Below, piece by piece: positions 15,376-22,645 of a stretch of DNA of 51,065 bases (position 1 is the first letter of the stretch; each line of letters starts with the position of its first letter). Source of the stretch: Hoeflea sp. BAL378. Its GTDB lineage: Bacteria > Pseudomonadota > Alphaproteobacteria > Rhizobiales > Rhizobiaceae. The notes below the pieces were generated by a model. It saw only the letters and a program-made list of their open reading frames with translations, did not search any database and was not told the DNA's origin. Where the stretch lies: positions 1 to 51,065 of the forward strand of contig NZ_JRJG01000197.1 in assembly GCF_000759435.1 (NCBI RefSeq). The letters run 5' to 3'. A program made the position numbers and the translations under genes.

Positions 15376-16089
15376 ATGGCCGCGTTTGAAGGAAAATCGG
15401 TACTGGTTCTCGGCGGCAGCCGGGGCATAGGGGCGGCCATCGTCCGGCGCTTTGCGGCGGAGGGGGCGAACGTCGCCTTCAGCTATGGCGGTTCGCGGGA
15501 GGCCGCCGAGCACCTGGCGGAAGAAACCGGCGGCACCGCGGTTCAGGCCGACAGCGCCGACCGCGACGCGGTGATCGCGCGGGTGCGCGACAGCGGGCCG
15601 CTGGACGTGCTGGTGGTGAATGCCGGGATCGCCCTGTTCGGCGACGCGCTGGAGCAGGATCCCGACGCGATCGACCGGCTGTTCCGGATCAATGTCCACG
15701 CGCCCTACCACGCCTCCGTCGAGGCGGCGCGGCAGATGCCCGAGGGCGGACGGATCGTCATCATCGGCTCGGTGAACGGCGACCGGATGCCGGTCCCGGG
15801 GATGGCGTCCTATGCGCTGAGCAAGTCGGCGCTGCAGGGGCTCGCGCGGGGACTGGCGCGCGATTTCGGTCCGCGCGGGATCACCATCAATGTCGTGCAG
15901 CCCGGGCCGATCGACACGGATGCAAATCCGGCGGAGGGGCCGATGAAGGATCTGATGCACGGCTTCATGGCCATCAAGCGCCATGGACGGCCGGAGGAAG
16001 TGGCAGGCATGGTCGCCTGGCTGGCCGGTCCCGAGGCCGGCTTCGTCACCGGCGCGATGCACACGATCGACGGCGCCTTCGGCGCCTGA
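15376..16089 (+). CDS. bdcA: SDR oxidoreductase, BdcA-like (cyclic-di-GMP-binding dispersal protein family)
   Basis: A 237-residue short-chain dehydrogenase, the same length as E. coli BdcA. Cofactor loop GGSRGIG at 13-19, NAG at 82-84, and the catalytic set S132, Y146, K150. The C-terminal half is very close to E. coli BdcA as I recall it (QPGPIDTDANP, AIKRHGRPEEVAGMVAWLAGPEA). BdcA binds cyclic-di-GMP and its overproduction favours biofilm dispersal. AAGGAGG sits 7 bases ahead of the ATG; a GTG three bases further up is the alternative. Divergent from bdcR. Confidence 0.9.
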   Translation: MAAFEGKSVLVLGGSRGIGAAIVRRFAAEGANVAFSYGGSREAAEHLAEETGGTAVQADSADRDAVIARVRDSGPLDVLVVNAGIALFGDALEQDPDAIDRLFRINVHAPYHASVEAARQMPEGGRIVIIGSVNGDRMPVPGMASYALSKSALQGLARGLARDFGPRGITINVVQPGPIDTDANPAEGPMKDLMHGFMAIKRHGRPEEVAGMVAWLAGPEAGFVTGAMHTIDGAFGA

Positions 16090-16101
16090 CCATAGGAACA
16101 T

Positions 16102-16129
16102 CCGGGCCGCTGGTTATCCGGCGGCCCGG
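16102..16129. terminator. Hairpin between convergent bdcA and thiopurine methyltransferase
   Basis: CCGGGCCGC (16102-16110) and GCGGCCCGG (16121-16129) are perfect 9-bp arms with a 10-base loop, 12 bases after the bdcA stop. The flank is AT-richer on the right (CATATTAATCC). It probably serves both convergent genes; no strong T-run on either side. Confidence 0.65.
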
Positions 16130-16190
16130 CCATATTAATCCGACAGGCCTGAGCACTTGCGCGACCCGGCCCGCCGGATCGCCACTTTAC

Positions 16191-16826
16191 TCAGCGCGGC
16201 CTCAACAACCAGACGCTCTCCCGTGCAGGCTCGCCCTTCATTCCACCGGCTACGGCGACGCTCGCCAGGGATACCGGGTCATGGTGGGCGCCGTAATTGC
16301 GGTGAACTTCCACGCTGTCGACCGAAAATGGCGGGCCATCAAAAAGCGTCTGCTCATATTCGAAGGTGACGAGAAGTTGCGGCGCGGATCCGGTGATCCA
16401 GGCAACATGCGAGGCGTATCTGCCTCGCATCGAGTCCGGCAGCGCGACCAGGGCCGCGCGGTCATACACCGCATCGATGGGGCCGAGGATATCCGGGGTG
16501 AGCGCGAAGATATCGCCCACGAAAATGTCGATGTCCGGGGCGCTGTAGCGGGTGAGGTCTCTCAGATCGGTGACGACCGGCTCCACCCCAAGCCGGGCGA
16601 ACAGGTCCCGGATCGCGAGTTCACTCAGTTCCGCGCCGGCGACACGGTGGCCGTGGTAGAGCAGCCAGTCGATGTCGAGCGTCTTGCCGCACAGGGGAAC
16701 GAACACGCGGCCACCCTCCGGAACGCCAAGGGCGGGGAAATGTGCCACCAGCAGCGGATTGGGTTCGCTCGCGTGAAACCCGATCCGGCCGGTTTCCCAG
16801 CGCTCGTGCCAGAAACTGTGTTCCAT
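16191..16826 (-). CDS. tpm: Thiopurine S-methyltransferase family protein
   Basis: A 211-residue SAM-dependent methyltransferase of the bacterial TPMT class. The N-terminal signature is FWHERWETGRIGFHASEPNP, followed by the SAM-binding strand RVFVPLCGKTLDIDWLLYHGH and the acidic VAGAELSELAI. FDGPPFSVDSVEV is a typical later motif. Bacterial members methylate thiopurines, selenium or tellurium compounds. The ATG at 16826 is preceded by GGGGAGCGA, so an extension to 16856 is not used. It starts 11 bases downstream of the LrgB-like gene, so the three minus-strand genes 16191-17915 may be one transcript. Confidence 0.9.
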   Translation of the reverse strand: MEHSFWHERWETGRIGFHASEPNPLLVAHFPALGVPEGGRVFVPLCGKTLDIDWLLYHGHRVAGAELSELAIRDLFARLGVEPVVTDLRDLTRYSAPDIDIFVGDIFALTPDILGPIDAVYDRAALVALPDSMRGRYASHVAWITGSAPQLLVTFEYEQTLFDGPPFSVDSVEVHRNYGAHHDPVSLASVAVAGGMKGEPARESVWLLRPR

Positions 16827-16837
16827 TCGCTCCCCTC

Positions 16838-17554
16838 TCACATAAACAGCCGCCACAGCAGCGGCAGCAGCACCGCCGTCGCCAGCGCATTCAGCCCCAT
16901 CGCCAGCCCCGAGAACGCGCCTGAGAGTTCGCTCGCTTCCAGCGCCCGCGCCGTGCCGATGCCGTGGCTTGCCGTTCCCATGGCCAGGCCCCGGGCGCGC
17001 CCATCTTTCACGCCGATCAGCGTCAGCAGCGGAGGGCCGAGGACGGCGCCGAGTATCCCGGTCAGGATCACCATCACGGCGGTGAGCGAGGGCAGGCCGC
17101 CGAGTTGCTCGGTGATGCCCATGGCGACCGGCGCGGTCACGGATTTGGGCGCGAGCGACATCAGCGTCTCGCGGCTGGCGCCCAGCAGCCAGCCGAGGCC
17201 GACCGCGGTGATCATCGCGGTGAGCGAGCCACAGAGCAGGCTCGCGACCAGCGCCAGGGCCGAGCGGCGGACGCGGTCGAACTGGCGGTAGAGCGGCACG
17301 GCCAGCGCCACGGTGGCGGGGCCGAGCAGGAAATGCACGAACTGCGCGCCTTCGAAATAGGTCTCGTAGCTGGTGCCGCTCAGCATCAGCAATCCCACCA
17401 CGAGGATCACCGCGGTAAGCACCGGATTGAGAAACGGCTTGTGACCGGAACGGCTGTAGGCCCAGGTTCCGGCCTGGAACGCCGCCAGCGTGAGCGTGAG
17501 GAACAGCAGCGGGCTGGCGCTGAGATAGACCCAGACTTCGGAAATGTCAGCCAT
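16838..17554 (-). CDS. LrgB/CidB family membrane protein
   Basis: A 238-residue multi-pass membrane protein. Family motifs are visible: SLAPKSVTAPVAMGI at about residue 135, and GLAMGTASHGIGTARALE near 190. About seven hydrophobic segments. LrgB proteins work with LrgA/CidA holin-like partners in cell lysis control or in transport of metabolites such as pyruvate or glycolate. The start at 17554 overlaps the stop of the LrgA-like gene by 8 bases, so the pair is coupled. The substrate or lysis role cannot be told from the sequence. Confidence 0.9.
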   Translation of the reverse strand: MADISEVWVYLSASPLLFLTLTLAAFQAGTWAYSRSGHKPFLNPVLTAVILVVGLLMLSGTSYETYFEGAQFVHFLLGPATVALAVPLYRQFDRVRRSALALVASLLCGSLTAMITAVGLGWLLGASRETLMSLAPKSVTAPVAMGITEQLGGLPSLTAVMVILTGILGAVLGPPLLTLIGVKDGRARGLAMGTASHGIGTARALEASELSGAFSGLAMGLNALATAVLLPLLWRLFM

Positions 17555-17915
17555 TGTCCGCGCTCCCGCCGGCGTCGGCACCGGGGCGGGCCAGCCGGTT
17601 CATCACCAGGGCGGTCACGGCGATGGTCGCCAGCGTCGAGCCGATGACCGCCACCGAAATCGGCAGCCAGTCCTGGCCGATCAGCCCCAGATGCGCCATC
17701 ACGCCGACGCCGGCGGGCACGAACAGCAGCGCCAGGTTTCGGAGCAGCGCGTCGGCCACGGCGCCGATCTGGTCGGGAACGGAGCCCTTGACGACCAGCA
17801 GAGCGAAGAGGATCACCATGCCGGCCACCGGGCCCGGAACGGGAAGACCCAGGAACCGGGTGACCAGTTCGCCGGCGAGTTGGCAGCTCAGGATCAGGGT
17901 GAGGGCGGAGAGCAT
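17547..17915 (-). CDS. CidA/LrgA family holin-like protein
   Basis: A 122-residue membrane protein with four predicted helices. It begins MLSALTLILSCQLAGELV and has the family signature PVPGPVAGMVILFALLV, then NLALLFVPAGVGVMAH. The frame stays open far upstream to 18581, but that part is arginine- and serine-rich shadow sequence; the ATG at 17915 opens the first helix at the normal family length. It acts with the overlapping LrgB-like gene. A 511-base stretch without genes lies upstream and must hold the promoter. Confidence 0.88.
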   Translation of the reverse strand: MLSALTLILSCQLAGELVTRFLGLPVPGPVAGMVILFALLVVKGSVPDQIGAVADALLRNLALLFVPAGVGVMAHLGLIGQDWLPISVAVIGSTLATIAVTALVMNRLARPGADAGGSADNG

Positions 17916-18426
17916 GGGCGACCTGTGGACCAAGAGACATCGGGTGAGGCGAGTGTGGCAGATTCTGGACGCCCGCCCCAGCCTGTTTGCGCGAAACGCG
18001 CCCGGGCCGGACAGACCCGGTCCCGCCCGCGATCCGGGCTGAGTGGCGCAAAAGCCACGGCATTGAAGATTCCGGCGTCCGGATGAGCCGGGGGACGGGC
18101 AAGATGCTCCCTTCCGGCCGCGGCGGTTGCTATCGAAGCGGCTCGATCGCAGTGCTCCCTCGAGGTTGATTTTGCCTAAGTAATCGCCGGTCTCAGTCCA
18201 GCTTAACCCGCAATTGCCCGTCAGCACCCCGCTGCCGGCGCTTTCATTGTGTTCATCGGGTGGCGGCAAGAGACCGGCTTGGCAATGTCCCCTGCGCGCC
18301 CGGTCTCTTTCACCCTCTGATGGGCCGTGAACGGATCCGCTGCCCCTCCGCCCTCGCCACGCCGCGCCCGCACGGGCTTTCTCCTGCACCATCCTGGTGG
18401 ACTTCCGAACGGAAGACCAAGCCATC
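17916..18426. other. Gene-free stretch with a strong hairpin
   Basis: About 510 bases between the divergent LrgA-like and DUF1062 genes. No convincing reading frame. The centre (about 18165-18215) is less GC-rich and may hold promoters. A perfect 10-bp inverted repeat AAGAGACCGG (18268-18277) / CCGGTCTCTT (18300-18309), loop 22 bases, ends in three T. It could end a short untranslated RNA or be a regulatory leader for DUF1062. Confidence 0.5.
18268..18309 (+). repeat. 10-bp perfect inverted repeat, possible terminator or leader structure
   Basis: AAGAGACCGG at 18268-18277 pairs with CCGGTCTCTT at 18300-18309. The loop of 22 bases is long for a classical terminator, and the T-run after the stem is short (TTT then CACC). 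It lies 118 bases ahead of the DUF1062 start. Confidence 0.5.
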
Positions 18427-19056
18427 ATGTGCAAGACACTTCGGGTCCGCTGGACCCTCATTCCCCAGACTGCGCCCCAACCCTGGATCGCCTGCAGCGG
18501 CTGCGGCGGACCCAGGCCCTTCCGCTGCAGCGGCAAGATCCGGCTCAATGCCAACGGCCGCAGGCTCGACGCCTGGCTCATCTACAGATGCCTGGCCTGC
18601 GACAAGACCTGGAACCGGCCGGTGTTCGAGCGGCAGAACGTCCGCGCCATCGATCCGCGCTTGCTCGAGGCGCTTCAGTCCAACGATCCGGACTGGATCC
18701 GGACCCTGGCCTTCGATGTCGAGGCGCTGAGGCGCAAGGCGCACCGCGTCGATGAATTTCCCGACTGTGCGATCGACAAGGAGATCCTCGAGGAGCCGCC
18801 CGGCTGGACCAGCCTGCGGATCGAGCTCGCGGCGCCGTCGCCGGTCGACCTGCGGCTTGACCGCCTCATGGCGGCAGAACTGAAGATCCCGCGGGCGCGG
18901 CTCAAGGCGCTGCACGAAAGCGGCAGTCTGCGGACAGAGCCCGAGGGCATGCTGCGGCGGCGGATCAGGAGCGGCACTCTTGTGGTGGTCGACCTCTCCG
19001 CCGAGGATCGACGGATGCCCTGCTGGAGGGAATGGGCGACGGTCGATCCGACTTAG
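18427..19056 (+). CDS. DUF1062 domain protein with zinc-ribbon-like N-terminus
   Basis: A 209-residue protein. Two CxxC pairs, C23/C26 (CSGCG) and C55/C58 (CLAC), suggest a metal-binding knuckle around the conserved block FRCSGKIRLNANGRRLDAWL (residues 32-51), a DUF1062 hallmark. The C-terminal half has an S4-like helix pair (LRLDRLMAAELKIPRARLKAL), which could touch RNA. I start at the ATG at 18427; the frame has an earlier in-frame ATG at 18397. Function unknown. It converges on YqaA through a strong hairpin. Confidence 0.85.
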   Translation: MCKTLRVRWTLIPQTAPQPWIACSGCGGPRPFRCSGKIRLNANGRRLDAWLIYRCLACDKTWNRPVFERQNVRAIDPRLLEALQSNDPDWIRTLAFDVEALRRKAHRVDEFPDCAIDKEILEEPPGWTSLRIELAAPSPVDLRLDRLMAAELKIPRARLKALHESGSLRTEPEGMLRRRIRSGTLVVVDLSAEDRRMPCWREWATVDPT

Positions 19057-19063
19057 GCGAACC

Positions 19064-19090
19064 GTGAAGGCCCGGGATCCCGGCCTTCAC
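19064..19090. terminator. Bidirectional terminator hairpin between DUF1062 and YqaA
   Basis: GTGAAGGCC (19064-19072) and GGCCTTCAC (19082-19090) form a 9-bp stem; the spacer contains the palindrome GGGATCCC. It lies 8 bases past the DUF1062 stop and 11 bases past the YqaA stop on the other strand, with ATTTCCC next to it. Confidence 0.75.
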
Positions 19091-19100
19091 GATTTCCCGG

Positions 19101-19538
19101 TCACGACAGCGCGCCGATGCCGGCGGCGAGCACGAGATAGCGGCCGATCTTGCCGATCGAGACGAGGGCCAGGAACCGCCACAGCGGCTCGCGCATGATG
19201 CCGGCGGCGAGCGTCAGCGGATCGCCGATGATCGGCACCCAGGCAAGCAGCAGCGACCAGTAGCCGAAGCGCCGGTAGCTCGCCTGCGCGCGCGCAAGCT
19301 GCGCCTCGCTTGCCGGGAACCATTTTTTCGTCCGGAACCGCTCGACGCCTCGGCCGATCAGCCAGTTGACGACGGAGCCCAGTATATTGCCGAGGCTCGC
19401 CACAGCGACGAGTGCCGCCACCGGCTGGCCGCCGGCGAGGATCAGCCCGGTGAGCACGCTTTCCGACTGCGCCGGGATCAGCGTCGCGGCCAGCAGGGCC
19501 GCAAGGAACAGGCTGCCATAGGCGGCAAGATCGATCAT
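19101..19538 (-). CDS. YqaA family membrane protein (DedA/VTT superfamily)
   Basis: A 145-residue membrane protein of the YqaA type. It begins with a hydrophobic segment (YGSLFLAALLAATLIPAQSESVL), has the superfamily glycine motif SLGNILGSVVNWLIGR near residues 48-63, and the re-entrant loop region LAWVPIIGDPLTLAAGI near 98-114. YqaA proteins are short relatives of DedA transporters, which move lipid carriers or maintain membrane homeostasis; the role of YqaA itself is not known. Monocistronic. Confidence 0.9.
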   Translation of the reverse strand: MIDLAAYGSLFLAALLAATLIPAQSESVLTGLILAGGQPVAALVAVASLGNILGSVVNWLIGRGVERFRTKKWFPASEAQLARAQASYRRFGYWSLLLAWVPIIGDPLTLAAGIMREPLWRFLALVSIGKIGRYLVLAAGIGALS

Positions 19539-19643
19539 GTTCCGGACACCCCAGAAAGACGGCGCGGCATTTCCCGCCGGTCCTGCCTACAGGGCTACGG
19601 CCGGGAAGGGAACACGGCTTGGGCCGATGCCTGCGCCGCCGGC

Positions 19644-20057
19644 TTAACCCGGCATGCGCGCGAAGGACGGCAGCGCGGGATCGATCCGGTCCCAGGCCTG
19701 GCCGCGGCTTGCGTAAGTGAGCGCTTGCGGATTGAAAAGGGCGGGATCGTCGAGGCTGGCGGCTGTCACCGAAAACAGCTCCGGCATGGCGGCAAAGGTG
19801 AGGTAGACCGGCGTTCCGCAGGTGGGGCAGAAGGCGTGGATCTTGTCGTTGCCGCTGTCGGCGGCGACGCGCCAGGTCGCCGCTTCCCCGGTCACGGTCA
19901 CGTCTGCGCGCCGGGGAAAGGTGAGATAGGAGCCGTGGCCGGTGCCGCTGCGCCGCTGGCAATCGCGGCACTGGCAGTGGTTCTGGAAGACAGGCGCGGC
20001 GCGGGTTTCATAGCGGATCGCGCCGCAGGCGCAGCCGCCGCTCAAAGATGTGCTCAT
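19644..20057 (-). CDS. GFA family protein (glutathione-dependent formaldehyde-activating-like)
   Basis: A 137-residue zinc-binding protein. Metal cysteines: C9 and C11 (GGCACGAIRY), C28, C30, C33 (CQCRDCQRRSG), C77 and C80 (FCPTCGTP), the full GFA set. It is related to Gfa of Paracoccus, which conjugates formaldehyde to glutathione, but most GFA paralogues have no proven substrate. The ATG at 20057 is preceded by GAGG. It lies 39 bases downstream of the SRPBCC gene on the same strand and may be the third gene of that operon. Confidence 0.9.
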   Translation of the reverse strand: MSTSLSGGCACGAIRYETRAAPVFQNHCQCRDCQRRSGTGHGSYLTFPRRADVTVTGEAATWRVAADSGNDKIHAFCPTCGTPVYLTFAAMPELFSVTAASLDDPALFNPQALTYASRGQAWDRIDPALPSFARMPG

Positions 20058-20096
20058 GGTGGGCCTCACAAGGACGGTGCGGGTTGGGGCAGAGGC

Positions 20097-20561
20097 TCAG
20101 GCCGCCTTCGGCTTGGCGAAGACGTCGATCGGCGTGCCGGTTTCGAGGAAGGACTTGAGGCTCGACAGCACCACCGGCCAGCCCTTGGAAATGCCGTTGG
20201 CCATGCCGCTGCCGGCTTCGAGCTCGTCATGGCTGACGGTGAGGCGGACCATGTCGTCATAGTCGACGATGTCGAAGGTGACGCGGCTGCGGGCGTCCGG
20301 ATCGGCGGCCTGGGAGGCGTTGGCCCAGCTTATGACGAGGCGCGACGGCGGCGAGATCTCGAGGACTTCGCCCACCAGTTCGACCGTGCGCGCGTCATTG
20401 GCGCGGACATGCTGCCATTGGGAACCCGTCTGCCAGTCGGAGACGTTCTCGTGGCCCCAGTAGCGCCGGGCGATGTCGGGCCTTGTGATGGCCTCGAACA
20501 CTTTCTCGGGCGTCGAGCGGATATAGGTCACATAGACGAAGCTGGTGGTCTCTCTGGGCAT
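20097..20561 (-). CDS. SRPBCC/AHSA1 family protein
   Basis: A 154-residue START-like fold protein. It opens with TTSFVYVTYIRSTPEKVFEAIT and has RRYWGHENVSDWQTGSQW, then a C-terminal helix (GWPVVLSSLKSFLETG). Such AHSA1-like proteins are regularly encoded directly after an ArsR repressor, as here: the ArsR stop codon is one base from this ATG. The ligand is unknown. The pairing suggests that the ArsR protein senses a small molecule that the SRPBCC protein also handles; this is inference. Confidence 0.9.
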   Translation of the reverse strand: MPRETTSFVYVTYIRSTPEKVFEAITRPDIARRYWGHENVSDWQTGSQWQHVRANDARTVELVGEVLEISPPSRLVISWANASQAADPDARSRVTFDIVDYDDMVRLTVSHDELEAGSGMANGISKGWPVVLSSLKSFLETGTPIDVFAKPKAA

Positions 20562-20562
20562 G

Positions 20563-20880
20563 TCAGTCTCCTTCGAGTTCCTGTTTGAGGTCGTGCAGCA
20601 GGGTGAGGCGCTGATGCTCGAACTTGCGCACCCAGCGCTCGTAGACGTCGTGCAGCGGCACGGGGTTGATGAAATGCAGTTTCTCGCGGCCGCGCCTGAC
20701 CGTGCTGATCAGGTTGGCGTCCTCGAGGAGCCCCAGATGCTGCGTCGCCGACTGCCGCGCCATGGCGAGGCCCTCGCAGAGCTGCCCCAGCGTCTGGCCG
20801 TTTTTCTCGCACAACAGATCGAGCAGCTTGCGCCGCGTCGGATCGGCCAGCGCCTTGAACACCTTGTCCGCGTCATCCAT
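20563..20880 (-). CDS. ArsR family transcriptional repressor
   Basis: A 105-residue winged-helix regulator. It begins DDADKVFKALADPTRRKLLDLL and has the recognition helix region LAMARQSATQHLGLLEDANLI (about 43-63), then the wing VRRGREKLHFINP. There are no cysteine metal-site motifs, so it belongs to the non-metal ArsR group paired with SRPBCC proteins. The ATG at 20880 has an AAGGGATGA-like site; the frame continues to 20949 through the operator and is not used. A palindrome upstream suggests autoregulation. Confidence 0.9.
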   Translation of the reverse strand: MDDADKVFKALADPTRRKLLDLLCEKNGQTLGQLCEGLAMARQSATQHLGLLEDANLISTVRRGREKLHFINPVPLHDVYERWVRKFEHQRLTLLHDLKQELEGD

Positions 20881-20905
20881 CCGGTCATCCCTTGCCGAGA
20901 GTAAT

Positions 20906-20925
20906 ATGCAGGCATTTACCTGCAT
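20906..20925. promoter_or_regulatory. Palindromic operator of the ArsR/SRPBCC operon
   Basis: ATGCAGG (20906-20912) and CCTGCAT (20919-20925) are perfect 7-bp inverted repeats around CATTTA, 26 bases ahead of the ArsR start. ArsR dimers bind such sites in their own promoters. The flanks TAAT and GTTA make the region AT-rich like a promoter. Confidence 0.6.
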
Positions 20926-21067
20926 GTTAAGCCCAGCCTTCATGCGCACCGAAAGTTCACCGGCCGGGGCGGTTTCCCGCCAAGGGCGCGAGGCCAGGGA
21001 GCGGACCGTTTTGCATGCAGTTTCAGCAGGTTAACAGGGCAGGGCGGTTCGCCTTTCATGCATTTAC

Positions 21068-21101
21068 ATAGCATGCTATTTGTTATTGAATAGCCTGCTA
21101 T
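21068..21101. promoter_or_regulatory. Tandem MarR-type operators
   Basis: ATAGCATGCTAT (21068-21079) is a perfect 12-bp palindrome. ATAGCCTGCTAT (21090-21101) is the same with only the central pair changed. The centres are 22 bases, about two helical turns, apart, and the second ends 18 bases ahead of the MarR ATG. The layout suits two MarR dimers on one face of the DNA, repressing their own gene. Confidence 0.7.
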
Positions 21102-21119
21102 CTAATGCTACAAGGTGCC

Positions 21120-21569
21120 ATGAGCTTTGACAAAACCCGATCGGCCGGCGTTCTCGCCAGCGAGCTTGCCCGGCTTTACGGTGCCGGGCTGCAGCGCCGG
21201 CTGACGCCGCTCGGCCTGTCGGCGGCGCAGTTCCTGGTGCTGAGCGAATTGTGGGCCGAGGACGGCCAGACCCAGCGCCGGCTCACCGAACGGGTCGGCG
21301 TCGAGCAGGCGACCATGGCCAACACGCTTGCGCGGATGGAGCGCGACCGGCTGATCATGCGCACGCCGCATCCCGATGACCGGCGCTCGCAGATCGTGAC
21401 GCTGACGGATGCGGCGCGGGCGCTCGAGGCCGCGGCCGTCGCGGCCGCCTCCGACGTCAATCGGGCGGTGATCGAGGGGCTGCCCGCGGCCGAACGGGAG
21501 CTGTTCCTGAGCATGCTGGGACGCATCGTCCAGGCGATGCGCGGGGGCGATGGAAAGGCTGAGGCGTAA
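21120..21569 (+). CDS. MarR family transcriptional regulator
   Basis: A 149-residue MarR protein. The winged helix spans about residues 30-100, with GLSAAQFLVLSELW, LTERVGVEQATMANTLARMERDRLI and the wing PHPDDRRSQIVTLT. The ATG at 21120 has AAGGTG just ahead; an ATG at 21105 lies in frame but inside the promoter/operator. The next gene, a DMT-family transporter at 21694 on the same strand, may belong to its regulon, although 124 bases separate them. Confidence 0.92.
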   Translation: MSFDKTRSAGVLASELARLYGAGLQRRLTPLGLSAAQFLVLSELWAEDGQTQRRLTERVGVEQATMANTLARMERDRLIMRTPHPDDRRSQIVTLTDAARALEAAAVAAASDVNRAVIEGLPAAERELFLSMLGRIVQAMRGGDGKAEA

Positions 21570-21693
21570 TTGCCCGATCCCGCGCCATCAAGGGTTTCAC
21601 CGGCCCGAAAAACGGGGTAGGGACGCCTTGTGCCTGGTGGCGCGCGCGAGTCTCGCGCCACGTCTCGTCTGAAGCCTGTCAGGAGCCGTTTTC

Positions 21694-22602
21694 ATGGACA
21701 ATATGCGCGGCATCATTCTGATGGTGCTCGGAATGGCCGGGTTTGCCGCCGAGGACATGTTCATCAAGCTCGCCGCGTCCGGATTGCCGGTGGGGCAGAT
21801 CCTTGTGGTTCTCGGATTTTGCGGCGCCCTGATCTTCACCCTCTATGCCCGCCTCAACGGCACCAGCGTGATCTCGCGCGGGTTCTTTCATCCCGCGGTG
21901 GTGGTGCGGAACATCACCGAAATGGTTGGCGGGCTGTGCTTCGTCACCGGGCTCACGCTGATCCCGCTGGCGACGCTGACGACGATCCTGCAGGCGACGC
22001 CGCTGCTGGTGACCATGGGCGCGGCGCTGGTGCTGGGCGAGGCCGTCGGCTGGCGGCGGTGGACGGCGATCCTGATCGGCTTCGGCGGGGTGCTGCTGGT
22101 CATCCGGCCGGGCTTCGAGGGGTTCGAGCCGGCGGCGTTGTGGGGCGTGGCGGCCGTTATCGGCCTGGCGGTGCGGGACCTGGCAAGCCGCAAGGTGCCC
22201 AAATCCATCTCCTCGCTGCAGCTCTCCGCCTGGGGCTTCTTTGCCGTCGGCGTCTCGGGCGCCGTGCTGCTCGGCGTCACCGGCGGCGCCGCGGTTCCGA
22301 GCCTGCGCGAGGCGGGCTATCTCGCCGGCGCGATTTCGGTGGGCGTGGGCGCCTACTGGGCGCTGACGGAGGCCACGCGCATCGGCGACATCGGCGTGGT
22401 GACCCCGTTCCGCTATTCGCGGCTGGTGTTCTCCACCTTCATCGGCATGCTGGTCTTCGCTGAATTCCCCGACGGCTTCACGCTCCTGGGCGCCTGCATC
22501 ATCATCGCCACCGGCGTCTACACGATCATGCGGGAGCGCAAGCGCCGGAGGCTGGCCGCGGCCGAGGTTCGCGCCGCCTCCGCCGCCGGAACCGTGCTCT
22601 GA
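21694..22602 (+). CDS. EamA/DMT family transporter
   Basis: A 302-residue inner-membrane protein with ten predicted helices arranged as two EamA repeats. The first repeat ends near LIGFGGVLLVIRPG (about 127-140), the second at GACIIIATGVYTIMRERKRRR. The cytosolic C-terminus is basic. DMT exporters move amino acids, nucleosides or drugs; no substrate is readable here. The MarR gene upstream suggests control by a small ligand. Confidence 0.9.
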   Translation: MDNMRGIILMVLGMAGFAAEDMFIKLAASGLPVGQILVVLGFCGALIFTLYARLNGTSVISRGFFHPAVVVRNITEMVGGLCFVTGLTLIPLATLTTILQATPLLVTMGAALVLGEAVGWRRWTAILIGFGGVLLVIRPGFEGFEPAALWGVAAVIGLAVRDLASRKVPKSISSLQLSAWGFFAVGVSGAVLLGVTGGAAVPSLREAGYLAGAISVGVGAYWALTEATRIGDIGVVTPFRYSRLVFSTFIGMLVFAEFPDGFTLLGACIIIATGVYTIMRERKRRRLAAAEVRAASAAGTVL

Positions 22603-22645
22603 CGGGCAGGGCGCGGACAGCCGGCGCCGGCCGGTCCGTCGGCGG

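Noticed and set aside
17916-18581. Long N-terminal extension of the LrgA-like protein.
   Set aside because: The extension is arginine/serine-rich shadow sequence; the family starts with the hydrophobic helix at the ATG 17915.
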